Of a stretch of DNA of 49,338 nucleotides, positions 7,568 through 16,533 are shown piece by piece. The stretch covers positions 1 to 49,338 of the forward strand of contig NZ_JAEKFT010000034.1 of NCBI RefSeq assembly GCF_018524365.1, in the 5' to 3' direction. The number at the start of each line of letters is the position of its first letter. Position 1 is the first letter of the stretch. Position numbers and translations under genes: made by a program. The notes beneath the pieces were generated by a model. That model had not been told where the DNA came from. It saw only the letters and a program-made list of their open reading frames with translations, and searched no databases. The stretch comes from Denitromonas iodatirespirans (lineage in GTDB: Bacteria > Pseudomonadota > Gammaproteobacteria > Burkholderiales > Rhodocyclaceae).

Positions 7568-8908
7568 ATGGAAGACGCTGTCTCGTACATCACTGCCGAC
7601 CAGCTGACCGTGGGGCTGTTCGTCTTTGTCGACCTGCCTTGGTTTAGGCATCCCTTTGCGTTCGACCGTTTCAAGATCAAGACGGACGGTCAGATCGCCC
7701 AACTGCGTGAGCTGGGGGTGGCCCGCTTCCGCTTCGACCCGGCGCGCAGCGACGAAGCTGCCCTGTCCAGTGTCTCGCCAACGCCAACGGCGACCACCAC
7801 GGCGACCACCACAGCGCCCGTTCCCTCACCCGACACCGAAGCCGAGGTCGGCGAGCCCCCCGAGACGGAGGCCGAGGCGGAGGCGCGGCAGCGGCGGCGC
7901 GCCCGTCATGCCGCCCGGCGGATGCGGATGGCGCGGGTCGAGCAGGCGTTTCTCAACTCCGGGCGCGCCATTCGCGATGCGCAGCGCAATCTGCTGGCCC
8001 GGCCGGCGCAGAGCGTCGCGGCGCTCCACGAGGTGGTCAGCCAGATCACCCGCAGCCTGTTGACAGCGCAGGAAGTGACGCTGCATGCCATGAACGACCG
8101 GATCGGTGGCGAGGAAACCTACTGCCACGAATTGAACACCGCCGTGCTGAGCCTGATGCTCGCACGGCAGCTGGAGATGCCCGAGGATCAGGTGCCGATG
8201 CTTGGCCTGGGCGCGATGCTGCATGACCTCGGCCTGACCGAGATCCCCGACCGAGTGGTGAAAAAGCGCGAGCCGCTGACGCGTGCCGAGGCCGACCTGC
8301 GCAAGCTGCATTGCGAATACGGGGTCAAGCGCGGCCACCAGATCGGTTTGCCGCCAGCGGTGCTGGCGATCATCGGGCAACATCACGAAGCCTGGGATGG
8401 CAGCGGCTTTCCCAAAGGCATCAGTGCCGATCGCATCCATCCGCTGGCGCGCGTGGTGGCCCTGGTCAACGAATACGACAACCTGTGCAACCCGCCCGAC
8501 GTGATGCGCGCGATGACCCCCTACGAGGCCTTGTCGATGCTCTTCACCCAGCGCCGCAACCGCTTCGAGGGGCGTGTTCTGCAATTGCTGGTGCGCCAGC
8601 TCGGGGTCTATCCCCCGGGCACGCTGGTGAGCTTGTCGGACGACCGGCTCGGCATGGTGGTGTCGGTCAACTCGCGCGCACCGCTGCGCCCCAGCGTGAT
8701 GCTCTATCAGCCCGATCTGCCCAAGGACGAGGCCGGCGTACTGAATCTGTCGCTGGTGCCCGAGATCAACATCGCCAAGGCGATACGCCCGGGCGATCTG
8801 CCGCCGGAGGCCTTCGACTACCTGAGCCCCCGCAACCGGATCGCCTATTTCTTCGATACCGAGGTCGATGCCGTTCAGGACGAAGCGTCCATGCAGGAGT
8901 GCGCATGA
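7568..8908 (+). CDS. HD-GYP domain protein with DUF3391 N-terminus (likely c-di-GMP phosphodiesterase)
   Basis: The start at 7568 (MEDAVSYITADQL) was chosen because AGAAG lies eight bases upstream and the DUF3391 domain begins directly after; the frame is open from 7382. Residues about 5-60 are DUF3391 (GLFVFVDLPWFRHPF), followed by a low-complexity Thr/Pro/Glu-rich linker. The HD-GYP phosphohydrolase domain has MLHDLGLTEIPDRV with the metal-binding HD, then QHHEAWDGSGFPKG. The GYP signature is GFP, a conservative change. Such proteins hydrolyse cyclic di-GMP to GMP and lower biofilm signalling. The gene ends in an ATGA overlap with the histidine kinase, so the two form an operon. Confidence 0.88.
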   Translation: MEDAVSYITADQLTVGLFVFVDLPWFRHPFAFDRFKIKTDGQIAQLRELGVARFRFDPARSDEAALSSVSPTPTATTTATTTAPVPSPDTEAEVGEPPETEAEAEARQRRRARHAARRMRMARVEQAFLNSGRAIRDAQRNLLARPAQSVAALHEVVSQITRSLLTAQEVTLHAMNDRIGGEETYCHELNTAVLSLMLARQLEMPEDQVPMLGLGAMLHDLGLTEIPDRVVKKREPLTRAEADLRKLHCEYGVKRGHQIGLPPAVLAIIGQHHEAWDGSGFPKGISADRIHPLARVVALVNEYDNLCNPPDVMRAMTPYEALSMLFTQRRNRFEGRVLQLLVRQLGVYPPGTLVSLSDDRLGMVVSVNSRAPLRPSVMLYQPDLPKDEAGVLNLSLVPEINIAKAIRPGDLPPEAFDYLSPRNRIAYFFDTEVDAVQDEASMQECA

Positions 8909-10392
8909 GCCGTGCCGATATCGAACTGATGCTCGACGCCAGCGCCGAGATGCTGCTGGTGATCAATGCGCGGACGCTCACCGTGCGCAGCGCCAACCGG
9001 GCAGCGGCCGCGCGCCTGGGCTACAGCGTCCAGGCGCTGGCCGGCACGCCGATCGTCGCGCTGGCCCGCGGCCTGGCCGACATGTGCTTCTGGGACGAGG
9101 TCCAGGCCGGCGGCGCGGGCCGGCTGACCGATGCCGAAGGGCTCTACCAATGTGCCGACGGCAGCATGATGGCCGTGGTGCAAAGCGTGGCGCGCGCCGA
9201 CGACGCCTTGGTGATCCGCGCGCGCGAAGTGGCAGCGTCGTGCGCCGACGAGGCGGCGCCGGTCGATGCCTTCGCCCAGCTGCAGGCGATTCTCGAAGCG
9301 ACCGCCGACGGCATTCTCCTGCTGGACCACACCGGCGCGGTGGCCGGCATGAATCGACGCCTGGCCCGGATGTGGTCCTTGCCGGACGCGCTGCTGCGTC
9401 GGCGCGATGACGCCGCGGTGCGCGATGCGATGTGCGCCGCGCTCAAGGACGACGGCCTGCGGCTGAGCGGACGCTTTGCCCAGTGCGCCGGCAACGACGA
9501 CACCTTCGATCTGCTGACGCTCAAGGACGGCCGCGTTTTCGAGTGCACCTCGCGTCCCGCACGCCATGGCGGCCAGGTGATCGGCCGGGTGTTCTGCTTC
9601 TCCGACGCCTCGGTCCGCCAGCGCGCGGCCAACGAACTGGCACAGGCGCGCGACGCCGCCGAAGCGGCGAGCCGGGCGAAGAGCGAGTTTCTGGCGATGA
9701 TGTCGCACGAGATCCGCACCCCGATGAACGCCATCATCGGCATGGCCAGCCTGCTCGAAAGCACCGGCCTGGACGACGAGCAGCAAAAATGCGTAGGGAC
9801 CATTCGCAGCAGCGGAGAGGCCTTGCTGGCGGTCATCGACGACATTCTCGACTTTGCCCGGGGCGATGCCCGCAAGCTGGCGTTGATGGCGCGCCCCTTC
9901 CGGATCCGCGAGCTGGTCGATGCGGTGTCCGGTCTTTTCGCCGGGCAGGCGCGCAGCAGCGGCGTGGCTTTCGAGGTGAGCGTCGAGCACGAGGTGCCCG
10001 ACGTGCTGATCGGCGACGAGGGCCGCCTGCGGCAGGTCCTGATCAACCTGCTCGGCAATGCTTTCAAGTTCACCCCGGGGGGGCGGGTATCCGTCCACGT
10101 GGCGTGTGCCGCCTCGCACCCTGGCGATCGCAGCGGCACGCAGCGCCTGAGCATCGCGGTGCGCGACACCGGCATCGGCATCGACCCGCGCGATCAGGGC
10201 GCGATCTTCCGGCCGTTCATGCAGGCCGACATGTCCTCCACCCGGCCACACGGCGGGGCCGGCCTCGGCCTGCCGATCTGCACCATGTTGTGCGAACTGA
10301 TGCAGGGCGGGATCAAGGTCGACAGCCAGCCGGGGCAGGGCACCTGCTTCACGGTCGATGTGTGTCTCGAACAGGTGCCGCCCGCCGCATGA
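8905..10392 (+). CDS. PAS-containing sensor histidine kinase
   Basis: The ATG at 8905 overlaps the HD-GYP stop, giving 495 residues. Two PAS-like segments (about residues 5-100 and 120-235) are followed by a HisKA domain with the phospho-acceptor box SHEIRTPMNAIIG and an HATPase_c domain. That domain shows the N box (NLLGNAFKFT), G1 (DTGIGID), F (IFRPFMQAD) and G2 (GGAGLGLPI) boxes. No membrane segment or receiver domain is present, so this is a cytosolic sensor that needs an unlinked response regulator, which is not in the window. It lies 81 bases before hoxF on the same strand. A role in hydrogenase control, like that of HoxJ, is possible but only suggested by position. Confidence 0.9.
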   Translation: MSRADIELMLDASAEMLLVINARTLTVRSANRAAAARLGYSVQALAGTPIVALARGLADMCFWDEVQAGGAGRLTDAEGLYQCADGSMMAVVQSVARADDALVIRAREVAASCADEAAPVDAFAQLQAILEATADGILLLDHTGAVAGMNRRLARMWSLPDALLRRRDDAAVRDAMCAALKDDGLRLSGRFAQCAGNDDTFDLLTLKDGRVFECTSRPARHGGQVIGRVFCFSDASVRQRAANELAQARDAAEAASRAKSEFLAMMSHEIRTPMNAIIGMASLLESTGLDDEQQKCVGTIRSSGEALLAVIDDILDFARGDARKLALMARPFRIRELVDAVSGLFAGQARSSGVAFEVSVEHEVPDVLIGDEGRLRQVLINLLGNAFKFTPGGRVSVHVACAASHPGDRSGTQRLSIAVRDTGIGIDPRDQGAIFRPFMQADMSSTRPHGGAGLGLPICTMLCELMQGGIKVDSQPGQGTCFTVDVCLEQVPPAA

Positions 10393-10473
10393 TCGGCCAA
10401 CTTTGAGCCGGGTCAACATTCCTGCCGCCCGTCGAGGGCACCATGAGCGCTGTGGTGAAACGGGGATGTCGAG

Positions 10474-12279
10474 ATGAGCCAGGACCCCTGGGCGTCTGCA
10501 GTGGCCGACACCGTCGGCGAATTCGCGGCCCGGCCCGAGTATCTGCTGCAGATGCTGATCCGTCTGCAAGAGGCCGAGAACTGGTTGCCGCCCGAGGCGC
10601 TGACCGCGCTGGCCGCGGCGCTGGGCTTGCCCCGTGCGCGGGTCGAAGGCGTGGCCGGGTTCTACAGCTTCTTGCACACCCGCCCTGTCGGGCGCTACCG
10701 GCTGCTGTTCTCCGACAACATCATCGACCGCATGCTCGGCAGCCAGGCGCTGATGGCGCGACTGTGTCATACGCTGTGGCTGGCCCCGGGTCAGGTGTCC
10801 GAAGATGGCCTGGTCAGTGTGGATGTCACTTCCTGCACCGGCCTGGGCGATCAGGGGCCGGCGCTGCTGGTCAATGGCCGCGCGATTGCTCGGCTCGACG
10901 AGGCGCGGATCGACCGCATCGCCGAGCTGATCCGCGAACAGCAGCCGCTCGACGCCTGGCCGGCCGACTGGTTCCGCTTCGACGACAACATCCAGCGCCG
11001 CGACGCCTTGCTGGCTTGCCCGGCACAGCCCGGCGATGCCCTGCAGGCCGCGCTGGCGATGGGGCGTGTGGGCTGGCTGGCGCAGGTGCATGCCTCACGC
11101 CTGCGCGGGCGGGGCGGGGCAGGCTTTACCACCGCGGTCAAGTGGCAGGCCTGCCGCGATGCGCCGAATCCGGACAAGGTCGTGGTGTGCAATGCCGACG
11201 AAGGCGAGCCGGGCACCTTCAAGGACCGGGTGCTGCTCAACAGTCATGCCGATCTGGTGGTCGAAGGCATGACGCTGGCGGCCTGGGCGGTCGGCGCGCG
11301 GCGCGGCTTTCTGTATCTGCGCGGTGAATACCGCAACCTGCGCCCGGCACTTGAGGCCGTGCTGGCGCGCCGTCGCACGGCGGGCTGGTTGGGCGCGGCG
11401 ATCGGCGGCGTGGCGGGCTTCGACTTCGACATCGAGATCCACCTGGGCGCCGGTGCCTATGTGTGCGGCGAAGAAACCGCCTTGCTCGAATCGCTCGAAG
11501 GCAAGCGCGGCACGCCGCGCATCCGGCCGCCGTTCCCGGTCACCCATGGGTATCTGGGGCGGCCGACGGTGGTCAACAACGTCGAGACCCTGGCCAAGTG
11601 CTGCCTGATCGCCCTGCAGGGCGGGGCCGCCTTTGCCGCCACCGGCACGCCGCAGTCCGCCGGCACCAAGCTGTTGTCGGTCTCCGGCGATTGTGCGCGC
11701 CCCGGCGTGTATGAATTCCCCTTCGGCGTCACCGTGCGCCAGGTGCTCGACGCCTGTGGTGCCGACGACACGCTGGCGGTGCAGGTCGGCGGGGCGGCGG
11801 GCATCACGCTGGCGCCCTACGAGTTCGACCGGCGCATCGCCTTCGAGGACGTGCCCACCGCCGGCGCCTTCATGGTTTTCGACAACACCCGCGACATGTT
11901 CGAGGTGGCGCACAACTTCGTGCATTTCTTCGCGCACGAGTCCTGCGGCTTCTGCACCCCGTGCCGGGTCGGCACCGCCATGCTGGCCGACACTCTCGAC
12001 AAGCTGGCCGAGGGCAAGGGCAGTGCGGTCGACCTGATCGAGATCGAAGACCTCGACCGCCTGCTCAAGCAGGCCAGCCATTGCGGCCTGGGCAGCGCGG
12101 CGCCCAATCCAGTGATGGACGGCCTGCAGAAATTCCGCCCGGCCTACGAGCGCCACCTGATGCATGCCGATTTCGCCCCGGCCTTCGACCTGGACGGTGC
12201 CTTGCGCCGCGCCCGGCAGATCACCGGCCGGGACGATGCCGCCGCCCATTTGCCGCAACACCAGGAGCCGCAGCCATGA
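10474..12279 (+). CDS. hoxF: NAD-reducing hydrogenase diaphorase subunit HoxF
   Basis: This 601-residue flavoprotein is the NAD+/NADH site of the soluble bidirectional [NiFe] hydrogenase, related to the NuoE-NuoF part of complex I. The N-terminal 160 residues or so are a NuoE/HoxE-like thioredoxin fold that keeps only one of the four usual [2Fe-2S] cysteines (VTSCTGLGDQGP), so that cluster is probably absent. The FMN/NADH core has RGRGGAGFTTAVKW, NADEGEPGTFKDR and GAGAYVCGEETALLESLEG, and a [4Fe-4S] site lies in ESCGFCTPCRVGT. It is the first gene of hoxFUYHW. The last four bases overlap hoxU (ATGA). Confidence 0.95.
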   Translation: MSQDPWASAVADTVGEFAARPEYLLQMLIRLQEAENWLPPEALTALAAALGLPRARVEGVAGFYSFLHTRPVGRYRLLFSDNIIDRMLGSQALMARLCHTLWLAPGQVSEDGLVSVDVTSCTGLGDQGPALLVNGRAIARLDEARIDRIAELIREQQPLDAWPADWFRFDDNIQRRDALLACPAQPGDALQAALAMGRVGWLAQVHASRLRGRGGAGFTTAVKWQACRDAPNPDKVVVCNADEGEPGTFKDRVLLNSHADLVVEGMTLAAWAVGARRGFLYLRGEYRNLRPALEAVLARRRTAGWLGAAIGGVAGFDFDIEIHLGAGAYVCGEETALLESLEGKRGTPRIRPPFPVTHGYLGRPTVVNNVETLAKCCLIALQGGAAFAATGTPQSAGTKLLSVSGDCARPGVYEFPFGVTVRQVLDACGADDTLAVQVGGAAGITLAPYEFDRRIAFEDVPTAGAFMVFDNTRDMFEVAHNFVHFFAHESCGFCTPCRVGTAMLADTLDKLAEGKGSAVDLIEIEDLDRLLKQASHCGLGSAAPNPVMDGLQKFRPAYERHLMHADFAPAFDLDGALRRARQITGRDDAAAHLPQHQEPQP

Positions 12280-12992
12280 GCCGCCCTGAGTTTCTGCTCG
12301 ACGGCGTCGCCGTGCCCTTCGACGAGGGGCAGATGATTCTCGAAGCCGGGCGCGCGGCGGGGCGCTACATCCCCCACCTGTGCTGGCATCCGGACTTTCC
12401 GCCGCATGGCAGCTGCAAGCTGTGCGTGGTCAAGGTGGCCGGGCGGCATGTGTCGGCCTGTGCCACGCCGGCGCGCGCCGGCGCCGAGGTGGAAAGCGAC
12501 ACCCCCGAGATCAACGCCGAGCGGCGCATGCTGCTGCAGCTGCTGTTCGTCGAGGGCAACCATTTCTGCCCGGCTTGCGAGAAGAGCGGGCAATGCCAGT
12601 TGCAGGCCATGGCCTACGACCTGGAGATGACCACGCCGCGCTTCCGCCACTTCTACCCCGACCGCCCGGTCGATGCCTCGCACCCCGAGGTGTTGCTCGA
12701 CTTCAACCGCTGCATCTACTGCGAGCTGTGCGTGCGCGCCTCGCGCGAGCAGGACGGCAAGTCGGTGTTCGCGCTGACCGGGCGCGGCATCCACAAGCAT
12801 CTGGCGGTCAATGCCGAATCCGGCCGGCTGGCCGACACCGATTTTTCGGCCGACGACAAGGCGGCGCACATCTGCCCGGTGGGCGTGATCCTCAAGAAGC
12901 GGGTCGGCTTCGCTGTGCCCATCGGCGAGCGCACTTACGACCGCGCGCCGCTGCACACCGTAGCCATGCCCAAATCGGAGGATGACGCATGA
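12276..12992 (+). CDS. hoxU: NAD-reducing hydrogenase diaphorase small subunit HoxU
   Basis: This 238-residue iron-sulfur protein matches the N-terminal part of complex I NuoG and wires HoxF to the HoxY-HoxH hydrogenase. A [2Fe-2S] ferredoxin domain is at the N-terminus (HLCWHPDFPPHGSCKLCVV, with a final Cys in HVSAC). Next come the His/Cys-ligated cluster region (NHFCPACEKSGQCQLQ) and one [4Fe-4S] set (CIYCELCVRA, later ICPVG). The start is set by the ATGA overlap with hoxF. The C-terminus runs into the duplicated 81-base repeat, which contains the hoxU stop at its first base positions. Confidence 0.94.
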   Translation: MSRPEFLLDGVAVPFDEGQMILEAGRAAGRYIPHLCWHPDFPPHGSCKLCVVKVAGRHVSACATPARAGAEVESDTPEINAERRMLLQLLFVEGNHFCPACEKSGQCQLQAMAYDLEMTTPRFRHFYPDRPVDASHPEVLLDFNRCIYCELCVRASREQDGKSVFALTGRGIHKHLAVNAESGRLADTDFSADDKAAHICPVGVILKKRVGFAVPIGERTYDRAPLHTVAMPKSEDDA

Positions 12993-13151
12993 GCGCGCCC
13001 GCCCGGCCGCCCGAAGGGCGCGCGAACCTCCCTTGGGGAGGATGTCGCGCCAGCGACAGGAGGGCTGTCCTGAGCGCGCCCGCCCGGCCGCCCGAAGGGC
13101 GCGCGAACCTCCCTTGGGGAGGATGTCGCGCCAGCGACAGGAGGGCTGTCC
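12990..13151. repeat. Tandem duplication of an 81-base structured repeat between hoxU and hoxY
   Basis: Copies at 12990-13070 and 13071-13151 are identical. Each contains a GC-rich inverted repeat (CGCCC-GAAG-GGCG), CCTCCC-TTG-GGGAGG, and TGTCGC-GCCA-GCGACA, followed by AGGAGGGCTGTCC. The last element of copy 2 supplies the Shine-Dalgarno GGAGG for hoxY. Because 81 is a multiple of three, an open frame runs through both copies, but the resulting Arg-rich peptide is not expected to be HoxY. The hairpin-rich design is like a REP-type dispersed element. Confidence 0.9.
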
Positions 13152-13152
13152 T

Positions 13153-13698
13153 GTGAGCGCACCGCCCAAACTACGCATCGCCACCGTCTCGCTGGCCGGT
13201 TGCTTCGGTTGCCACATGTCGCTGCTCGATATCGACGAGCATGTGTTCGACTTGCTCCAGCGTGTCGAACTCGACCGCTCGCCGCTCACCGACCTCAAGC
13301 ACTGCGGCCCCTGCGATATCGGCCTGGTCGAAGGCGGGGTGTGCAATTCGGAGAACGTGCATGTGCTGCGCGAGTTTCGCGCTCAGTGCAAGACGCTGGT
13401 GGCGCTGGGCGCCTGCGCCATCAACGGCGGGCTGCCGGCGCAGCGCAACCACCTGGATGTCGGCCGCTGCCTGAGCGCGGTGTTCCAGTCACGCCCCGGC
13501 ATGGACACCGCCGAGGTGCCGGACGACCCTGAGCTGCCGCTGCCGCTCGACAAGGTGCACCCGATCCACGAAGTGGTGCGGGTCGATTACTTCCTGCCCG
13601 GTTGCCCGCCCTCGGGCGAAGCGATCTGGCAGTTCCTGTCGGATCTGCTCGCCGGCCGCACGCCGCGGGTGGCCTATCCGATCCTGCATTTCGATTGA
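13153..13698 (+). CDS. hoxY: NAD-reducing hydrogenase small subunit HoxY
   Basis: The 181-residue electron-transfer subunit pairs with HoxH and holds the proximal [4Fe-4S] cluster. Its cysteines are visible in LAGCFGCHMSLLD, EGGVCNSEN, LGACAINGG and PGCPPSGEA. The GTG at 13153 is preferred as start because GGAGG lies eight bases upstream and the protein then begins SAPPKLRIATVSLAGC, as in other HoxY proteins. An upstream ATG in the same frame (12982) would add 57 residues translated from the tandem repeat, which I regard as spurious. The protein has no Tat signal, consistent with a cytosolic enzyme. An 8-base gap separates it from hoxH. Confidence 0.93.
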   Translation: MSAPPKLRIATVSLAGCFGCHMSLLDIDEHVFDLLQRVELDRSPLTDLKHCGPCDIGLVEGGVCNSENVHVLREFRAQCKTLVALGACAINGGLPAQRNHLDVGRCLSAVFQSRPGMDTAEVPDDPELPLPLDKVHPIHEVVRVDYFLPGCPPSGEAIWQFLSDLLAGRTPRVAYPILHFD

Positions 13699-13706
13699 GA
13701 TAGACG

Positions 13707-15173
13707 ATGACGCGAGATCTCGAAACCGCCACCGACCGCGAGCACCTGCGCCGCGTCGCCATCGATCCGATCTCGCGGGTCGAGGGCCATGGCAAGGTGA
13801 CGCTGCTGCTCGACGAGGCCGGTCAGGTGCATGAGGCCCGGCTGCATATCGTCGAGTTCCGCGGCTTCGAGGCCTTCATCGAGGGGCGGCCGTACTGGGA
13901 GATTCCGGTGATGGTGCAGCGCCTGTGCGGCATCTGCCCGGTCAGCCATCACCTGGCGGCGGCCAAAGCGCTCGACTATGTGGTCGGTGCGGTGCCGGTC
14001 ACCGCCACCGCCGACAAGATGCGCCGGCTGATGCACTACGGCCAGATCCTGCAAAGCCATGCGCTGCATTTCTTCCACCTGGCGTCGCCCGATCTGCTCT
14101 TCGGTTTCGACGCACCGGCCACCCAGCGCAACATCGCCGGCGTGATCGCGGCCCACCCCGACATCGCGCGCCAGGGCGTCGGCCTGCGCCGTTTCGGTCA
14201 GTCGGTGATCGCCGCCACAGCCGGCAAGCGCATCCACGGCACGGCCGCGGTGCCGGGCGGCATCAACCGGCATTTGTCGGCCACGGATCGCGATGCGCTG
14301 CTGGCCGAGGCCGGCACCATGGTGGCATGGTCGCAGGCGGCGGTGCAGCTGGTGCGCCGGCTGCATGAGGCGGACCCGGCGCTCTACGACCGCTTCGGCT
14401 GCGTGCCCGCGTCGCTGATGAGCCTGGTGCGTGCCGACGGCGCGATGGAGCTCTACGACGGCCAGCTGCGCCTGCGCGCGGCCGACGGCACCGTGCTGCG
14501 CGACGGCGTACCGAGTCACACCTACATGGACTTCATCACCGAAGCGGTCAAGCCGTGGAGCTACATGAAGTTTCCCTACGTCACCGACATGGGCCCCGAG
14601 GCCGGCTGGTACAAGGTCGGGCCGCTGGCGCGGGTGCAGAACTGCGATTTCATCCCCACGCCGCTGGCCGAGCTTGAGCGGCGGGCGTTTCGCGACTACA
14701 CGCAGGGGCGCATCCAGCATGCGTCGCTGGCCTACCACTGGGCGCGCATGATCGAAATGCTGCATGCCGCCGAGGTGATCCGCGACCTGCTGCCCGATCC
14801 GGACCTTACGGCCGGCGAGCGCATGGCTGGCGGCCCGCGTGCGCCCGCCGGCGTGGGCGTGATCGAGGCGCCGCGCGGCACGCTGATTCACCACTACTGG
14901 GTGGGGGAGGACGATCTGGTGCGCTGGTGCAACCTGATCGTCTCCACCACCCACAACAACGAGGCCATGAACCGCGCGGTGCGCGAGGTGGCGCGGCGCG
15001 AGCTCGACGGCCGGCAACTGACCGAAGGGCTGCTCAACCACATCGAAGTGGCGATCCGCGCCTTCGACCCCTGCCTGTCCTGCGCCACCCATGCCCTCGG
15101 CAAGATGCCGCTGGAGGTGCGCCTGCTCGACGCAGCCGGCGAATGCATCGACACGCGGGTGCGCGATTCATGA
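13707..15173 (+). CDS. hoxH: NAD-reducing hydrogenase [NiFe] large subunit HoxH
   Basis: This 488-residue catalytic subunit splits H2 at a [NiFe](CN)2CO site. The four metal-binding cysteines lie in the L1 motif [12 protein letters not shown] and the L5 motif [10 protein letters not shown]. About 26 residues after that histidine (starting ALGKMPLEV) form the C-terminal extension that HoxW removes during maturation. [10 protein letters not shown] near the N-terminus is the usual large-subunit start. The gene stop overlaps an ATG (ATGA) that opens only a 7-codon frame leading to hoxW. The hyp maturation genes needed for the cofactor are not in this window. Confidence 0.95.
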   Translation: MTRDLETATDREHLRRVAIDPISRVEGHGKVTLLLDEAGQVHEARLHIVEFRGFEAFIEGRPYWEIPVMVQRLCGICPVSHHLAAAKALDYVVGAVPVTATADKMRRLMHYGQILQSHALHFFHLASPDLLFGFDAPATQRNIAGVIAAHPDIARQGVGLRRFGQSVIAATAGKRIHGTAAVPGGINRHLSATDRDALLAEAGTMVAWSQAAVQLVRRLHEADPALYDRFGCVPASLMSLVRADGAMELYDGQLRLRAADGTVLRDGVPSHTYMDFITEAVKPWSYMKFPYVTDMGPEAGWYKVGPLARVQNCDFIPTPLAELERRAFRDYTQGRIQHASLAYHWARMIEMLHAAEVIRDLLPDPDLTAGERMAGGPRAPAGVGVIEAPRGTLIHHYWVGEDDLVRWCNLIVSTTHNNEAMNRAVREVARRELDGRQLTEGLLNHIEVAIRAFDPCLSCATHALGKMPLEVRLLDAAGECIDTRVRDS

Positions 15174-15189
15174 GCGGGCGGGCCGTGCG

Positions 15190-15642
15190 GTGAGCCGCAT
15201 CGTGGTGCTCGCTGCCGGCAACGATGCGCGCGGCGACGACGGCATCGGCCCCGCGCTGGCAGCACGGCTGGCGGCGCAGCGTCTGCCCGAGCTGACGGTG
15301 ATCGAGGCCTTTCAGTTCCAGGTCGAGCATGCGCTGGACCTGGATGGCGCCGAGGCGGTGTTGTTCATCGACGCGCATCATAGTCAGACCGAGGATGCGC
15401 TCCTCGCGCCGCTGGTGTCGGCGGCGCGGGTGGGCGTGGCCTCGCATGCGCTGACGCCGGCCGAAGTGCTGTGCGTGCGCCGGCAGCTGGGCGAGGCCTT
15501 GCCGCCGAGCTGGCTACTCAGTGTGCGCGGGGAGGATTTTCGGCTCGGCGAGCCGCTCAGCGTGGGGGGCGAGCGACATGTGGAGGCGGCGTGGCGCCTG
15601 CTCGTCGACTGGCTGGCGCGCCGGTCGGTGTTAGTGGCGTGA
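15190..15642 (+). CDS. hoxW: Hydrogenase maturation endopeptidase HoxW
   Basis: The product (150 residues from GTG 15190) is a HybD/HoxW-type peptidase with the nickel-sensing residues of the family. The N-terminus VVLAAGNDARGDDGIGPALA carries the first conserved acidic residue (Asp after GDDG), a second is in FIDAHHS, and a histidine follows in VASHALTPAEVL. It clips the HoxH C-terminus after nickel insertion. The start is ambiguous because the frame is open upstream through the end of hoxH. GTG 15190 overlaps the TGA of a 7-codon leader frame (GTGA), and the protein begins at the family's usual place. It overlaps the convergent HDOD gene by 12 bases. Confidence 0.88.
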   Translation: MSRIVVLAAGNDARGDDGIGPALAARLAAQRLPELTVIEAFQFQVEHALDLDGAEAVLFIDAHHSQTEDALLAPLVSAARVGVASHALTPAEVLCVRRQLGEALPPSWLLSVRGEDFRLGEPLSVGGERHVEAAWRLLVDWLARRSVLVA

Positions 15643-16479
15643 AAAGAACAGGGCGGTGACCGCTGCCAAGTTGAGTTCGGCCTCTTCGCGGATCTCGCCC
15701 ATCATGGCCGGTTCCAGATCGAGGTGGGTCCAGATCGCCGAATCCACCCGGGTGGCGGCGTCTTCGCTGGACAGGCCGCGCCGGTCGGCATCGGCGATAC
15801 GGTTGGCCAGCGACAGGATCGTGGCTTCGAAATTGTGCGCACCGGCGGTGCACGGGGTGTGCTGGCCGGCCACCGCCGAGGCGAAGCCTTGCGGCAGTTG
15901 CCAGTTGTCGAGCAGCGCGCCGCCCACTTCGGCATAGTCGGCGCCGATCAGGCGGCGTTCGACCTCATGCAGGGGCAGGCCGGTGTCGTCGCTTTCCTGC
16001 TGCGCCTCTTCGGCCAATTCGGGCACGGTCAGATACATCACCAGATGGCCCATGTCGGCCAGCAGGCCGATGACGAACATGCGCTCGGCGTCGAGCAGGC
16101 CGCAATGGCGCGCGATGACCCGTGCCGCCAGGCCGCGTAGCACGCTCAGGCGCCAGAACAGGCGCATGTTCATGCGTTCGGCGTGGACGCCCTCGAAGGC
16201 TTCGCTGACCGCGGTGGCCAGCACCAGGTCGTGCACCTGCTGCATGCCGAGGAGCTGGACGGCGCGCATCACGCTGTCGATCTTGCCGGCGAAGCCATAC
16301 AAGGGGCTGTTGACCACCTGCAGGATGCGCCCGGTGATGACGCCATCGTGGGTGACCAGTCGCGCCACTTCCGACAGCGAGCCCTCCGGCGATTCCAGCT
16401 CGGCCCGGATGCGGTGATAGACCGCCGGCAAACTCTTCAGGCGGTCGACGGAGGCGACGATTTCCAGAGCACTGTGCAT
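15631..16479 (-). CDS. HDOD domain protein
   Basis: This 282-residue protein is almost entirely an HDOD domain (a degenerate HD-type helical fold used in signalling and stress control). Typical segments are LKSLPAVYHRI at the start, VVNSPLYGFAGKIDSV, AVQLLGM and FVIGLLADMGHLVMYL, where the catalytic HD of true phosphohydrolases is replaced. No enzymatic activity is expected. Related proteins act in two-component, chemotaxis or c-di-GMP networks. The gene is transcribed toward hoxW and overlaps it. No partner gene is clear. Confidence 0.85.
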   Translation of the reverse strand: MHSALEIVASVDRLKSLPAVYHRIRAELESPEGSLSEVARLVTHDGVITGRILQVVNSPLYGFAGKIDSVMRAVQLLGMQQVHDLVLATAVSEAFEGVHAERMNMRLFWRLSVLRGLAARVIARHCGLLDAERMFVIGLLADMGHLVMYLTVPELAEEAQQESDDTGLPLHEVERRLIGADYAEVGGALLDNWQLPQGFASAVAGQHTPCTAGAHNFEATILSLANRIADADRRGLSSEDAATRVDSAIWTHLDLEPAMMGEIREEAELNLAAVTALFFSRH

Positions 16480-16533
16480 GATGCGTCTTGTGAGCAGTTC
16501 GTGCCTATCCTATCGGATTCTGGCGCGGGTTCT

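Noticed and set aside
8875-11091. A 738-codon minus-strand frame across the kinase and hoxF
   Set aside because: It crosses two well-supported genes on the opposite strand and is a composition artefact.
12982-13152. N-terminal extension of HoxY through both 81-base repeats
   Set aside because: The extension is a repeated Arg-rich peptide without similarity to HoxY; the GTG at 13153 has a better ribosome binding site and fits the family start.
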